From NCBI GenBank assembly GCA_949298985.1, contig CASFYV010000011.1, forward strand, positions 1 to 43,128: a stretch of DNA of 43,128 nucleotides. Direction: 5' to 3'. The translations under genes and the position numbers were made by a program. Shown here in pieces: positions 42,329 through 43,128 of this stretch. Numbering within the stretch: position 1 is the stretch's first letter; the number at the start of each line of letters is the position of its first letter. This DNA comes from an uncultured bacterium. GTDB taxonomy: Bacteria; Cyanobacteriota; Vampirovibrionia; Gastranaerophilales; Gastranaerophilaceae. The notes under the pieces were generated by a model. It did no database searches, had not been told where the DNA came from, and saw only the letters and a program-made list of their open reading frames with translations.

Positions 42329-42583
42329 CTATACCTCAATAAAAAGTCTTCTTCCGACAATATTAGGTTGATTATTATAATATCCGGCAAAATAACCGCC
42401 TGCTACAGGTCTATTTTGTCCGTAAGTTGCAAATGGATTAGAATTTTTTGGAGTCACAAAAGGATTTCCACTTGTAGACTGCGCAAAAGGATTTGATCCG
42501 CTAGTTCTTGTAATTCCGCCCATTTGAGCAACATTTGGATTTGCTGTTAATACTCTTGATAATAAATTTACAATTTCTGCCAT
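42329..42583 (-). CDS. Small protein with three regularly spaced NPF motifs
   Basis: An 84-residue protein, unrecognised. After a hydrophobic-leaning start (MAEIVNLLSRVL) it is Asn/Gly/Ser-rich and probably disordered. NPF occurs at 31-33, 40-42 and 49-51, exactly nine residues apart, in the contexts SNPFA, GNPFV and SNPFA. The C terminus is Gly/Tyr/Asn-rich and ends RRLFIEV. The GAGAGG ribosome binding site and its own terminator support a real gene. NPF is the ligand of eukaryotic EH domains; whether this matters here is unknown. Confidence 0.65.
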   Translation of the reverse strand: MAEIVNLLSRVLTANPNVAQMGGITRTSGSNPFAQSTSGNPFVTPKNSNPFATYGQNRPVAGGYFAGYYNNQPNIVGRRLFIEV

Positions 42584-42858
42584 ATTAGTTAAACCTCTCT
42601 ATATGGTTTTAATGATTTATTCTCTTAAGTCAACTATTCCTTCGACATTCTAAAAAAAAACTTTATATAAAACTCCAAAACATCAACTAAAAGTATTAAA
42701 TTTTACACAATTTTAATATTTATAATTAATAACATAAATAATAAAATAAAAAGGAATTAAAACTTTAATTCCTTTATAAAACGGAGTTTAACTAATTTTT
42801 TTAAATTATGTTATTAACTTAATTTTATACCAGCATACGATTCTTATATATTTACCCC
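42584..42858. other. AT-rich intergenic region
   Basis: No gene is seen. It should contain the promoter of the NPF-repeat gene, and it contains a strong hairpin at 42749-42776. The first recognisable unit of the 107-bp repeat begins at 42859. Confidence 0.5.
42749..42776. terminator. Strong hairpin, probably a bidirectional terminator
   Basis: AAAGGAATTAA pairs with TTAATTCCTTT around a 4-base loop, with A-rich and T-containing flanks. It could end transcripts entering from the right-hand side. Confidence 0.6.
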
Positions 42859-43128
42859 TGACTTGGAGTTTGTATTTTTACTTGTAGTCTTAACTTATGT
42901 CACCCGACCATTTGTCTACGTGCGGGGGTGGGGTAAACATAAATTCAGGAGTTTGATTTTGAGGGTGACTTGGAATTTACATTTTCGCTTGTAGTCTTAA
43001 CTTATGACACCCGACCATTTGTCTACGTGCGGGGGTGGGGTAAACATAAATTCAGGAGTTTGATTTTGAGGGTGACTTGGAATTTACATTTTCGCTTGTA
43101 GTCTTAACTTATGTCACCCGACCATTTG
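42859..43128. repeat. 107-bp tandem repeat, at least 2.5 copies, cut by the window end
   Basis: Units run 42859-42965, 42966-43072 and 43073-43128 (partial). Alignment on TGACTTGGA and on CACCCGACCA gives a period of exactly 107. Copies 2 and 3 are nearly identical; copy 1 differs at several positions in its first 30 bases. The core ACCCGACCATTTGTC to GGGGGTGGGG is far more GC-rich than the flanks. All six frames contain stops, and 107 is not a multiple of three, so it is non-coding. Confidence 0.9.

Noticed and set aside
42859..43128. CRISPR array or diversity-generating retroelement repeats
   Set aside because: The units are 107 bp without spacer-repeat alternation, and differences between copies are not adenine-specific; no cas gene or reverse transcriptase is in the window.

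Overview
The window looks like a chromosomal segment of an AT-rich, anaerobic, Gram-negative bacterium. The best guess is a gut non-photosynthetic cyanobacterial relative (Gastranaerophilales / Melainabacteria / Vampirovibrionia type). The case rests on several things. The DNA is AT-rich with the standard code. There is a double-membrane toolkit: a Skp/OmpH-like chaperone, a 1448-residue AsmA/TamB-like protein and secreted periplasmic proteins. There is a rubrerythrin, Mini-RNase III and flagellar genes. glyQ and pheT stand alone without glyS and pheS, an arrangement familiar from cyanobacteria. Many small proteins begin M-[K/R/N]-[I/V] and carry an Asn-rich lead and a short [S/N/A/K]-F-x-[G/A/S] motif. 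The lineage call is inference, not proof.

Layout. 1-5.3 kb is an accessory block of small, mostly unrecognised proteins: a GNAT-like enzyme, a degenerate CheR-like methyltransferase, gene remnants and repeated leader pieces. 5.3-6.1 kb is non-coding, with a large nested inverted repeat, tRNA-Asn and a tRNA-sized duplicated fragment. 6.1-9.7 kb holds Mini-RNase III, a TPR protein, an FtsB/DivIC-like protein and three exported proteins including a Skp-like chaperone. 9.75-15 kb is a second accessory block: an AAA+ ATPase with an unusual N terminus, rubrerythrin, a phosphoribosyltransferase-like protein, a GNAT enzyme and a possible papain/calpain-fold peptidase.

15.1-22.4 kb is metabolic: a dicarboxylate/amino-acid symporter followed closely by ileS, then a GH38 alpha-mannosidase and an agmatinase. 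22.4-28 kb holds a secreted protein and the AsmA/TamB-like giant, divergently transcribed. 28-33.2 kb has glyQ, two tandem APC-type amino-acid permeases and an HD-GYP protein. 33.2-35.3 kb is a fliL-fliM-fliN operon with a consensus promoter. 35.4-39.1 kb has a small glycine-rich protein carrying the N-terminal motif, pheT and a degenerate HD-GYP protein. 39.2-42.6 kb has a HdeD-like membrane protein, a rhodanese, a secreted GH13 enzyme and a small protein with three evenly spaced NPF motifs. The window ends inside a 107-bp tandem repeat.

The most interesting thread is the recurring N-terminal motif. It joins otherwise unrelated enzymes and unknown proteins to a common disordered, Asn-rich leader, which looks like a targeting, export or processing tag; it could mark a lineage-specific set of exported proteins, but that function is a hypothesis. 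A second thread is that several genes have a -10 (some also a -35) placed only 6-9 nt before the start codon with no Shine-Dalgarno sequence, suggesting leaderless mRNAs.
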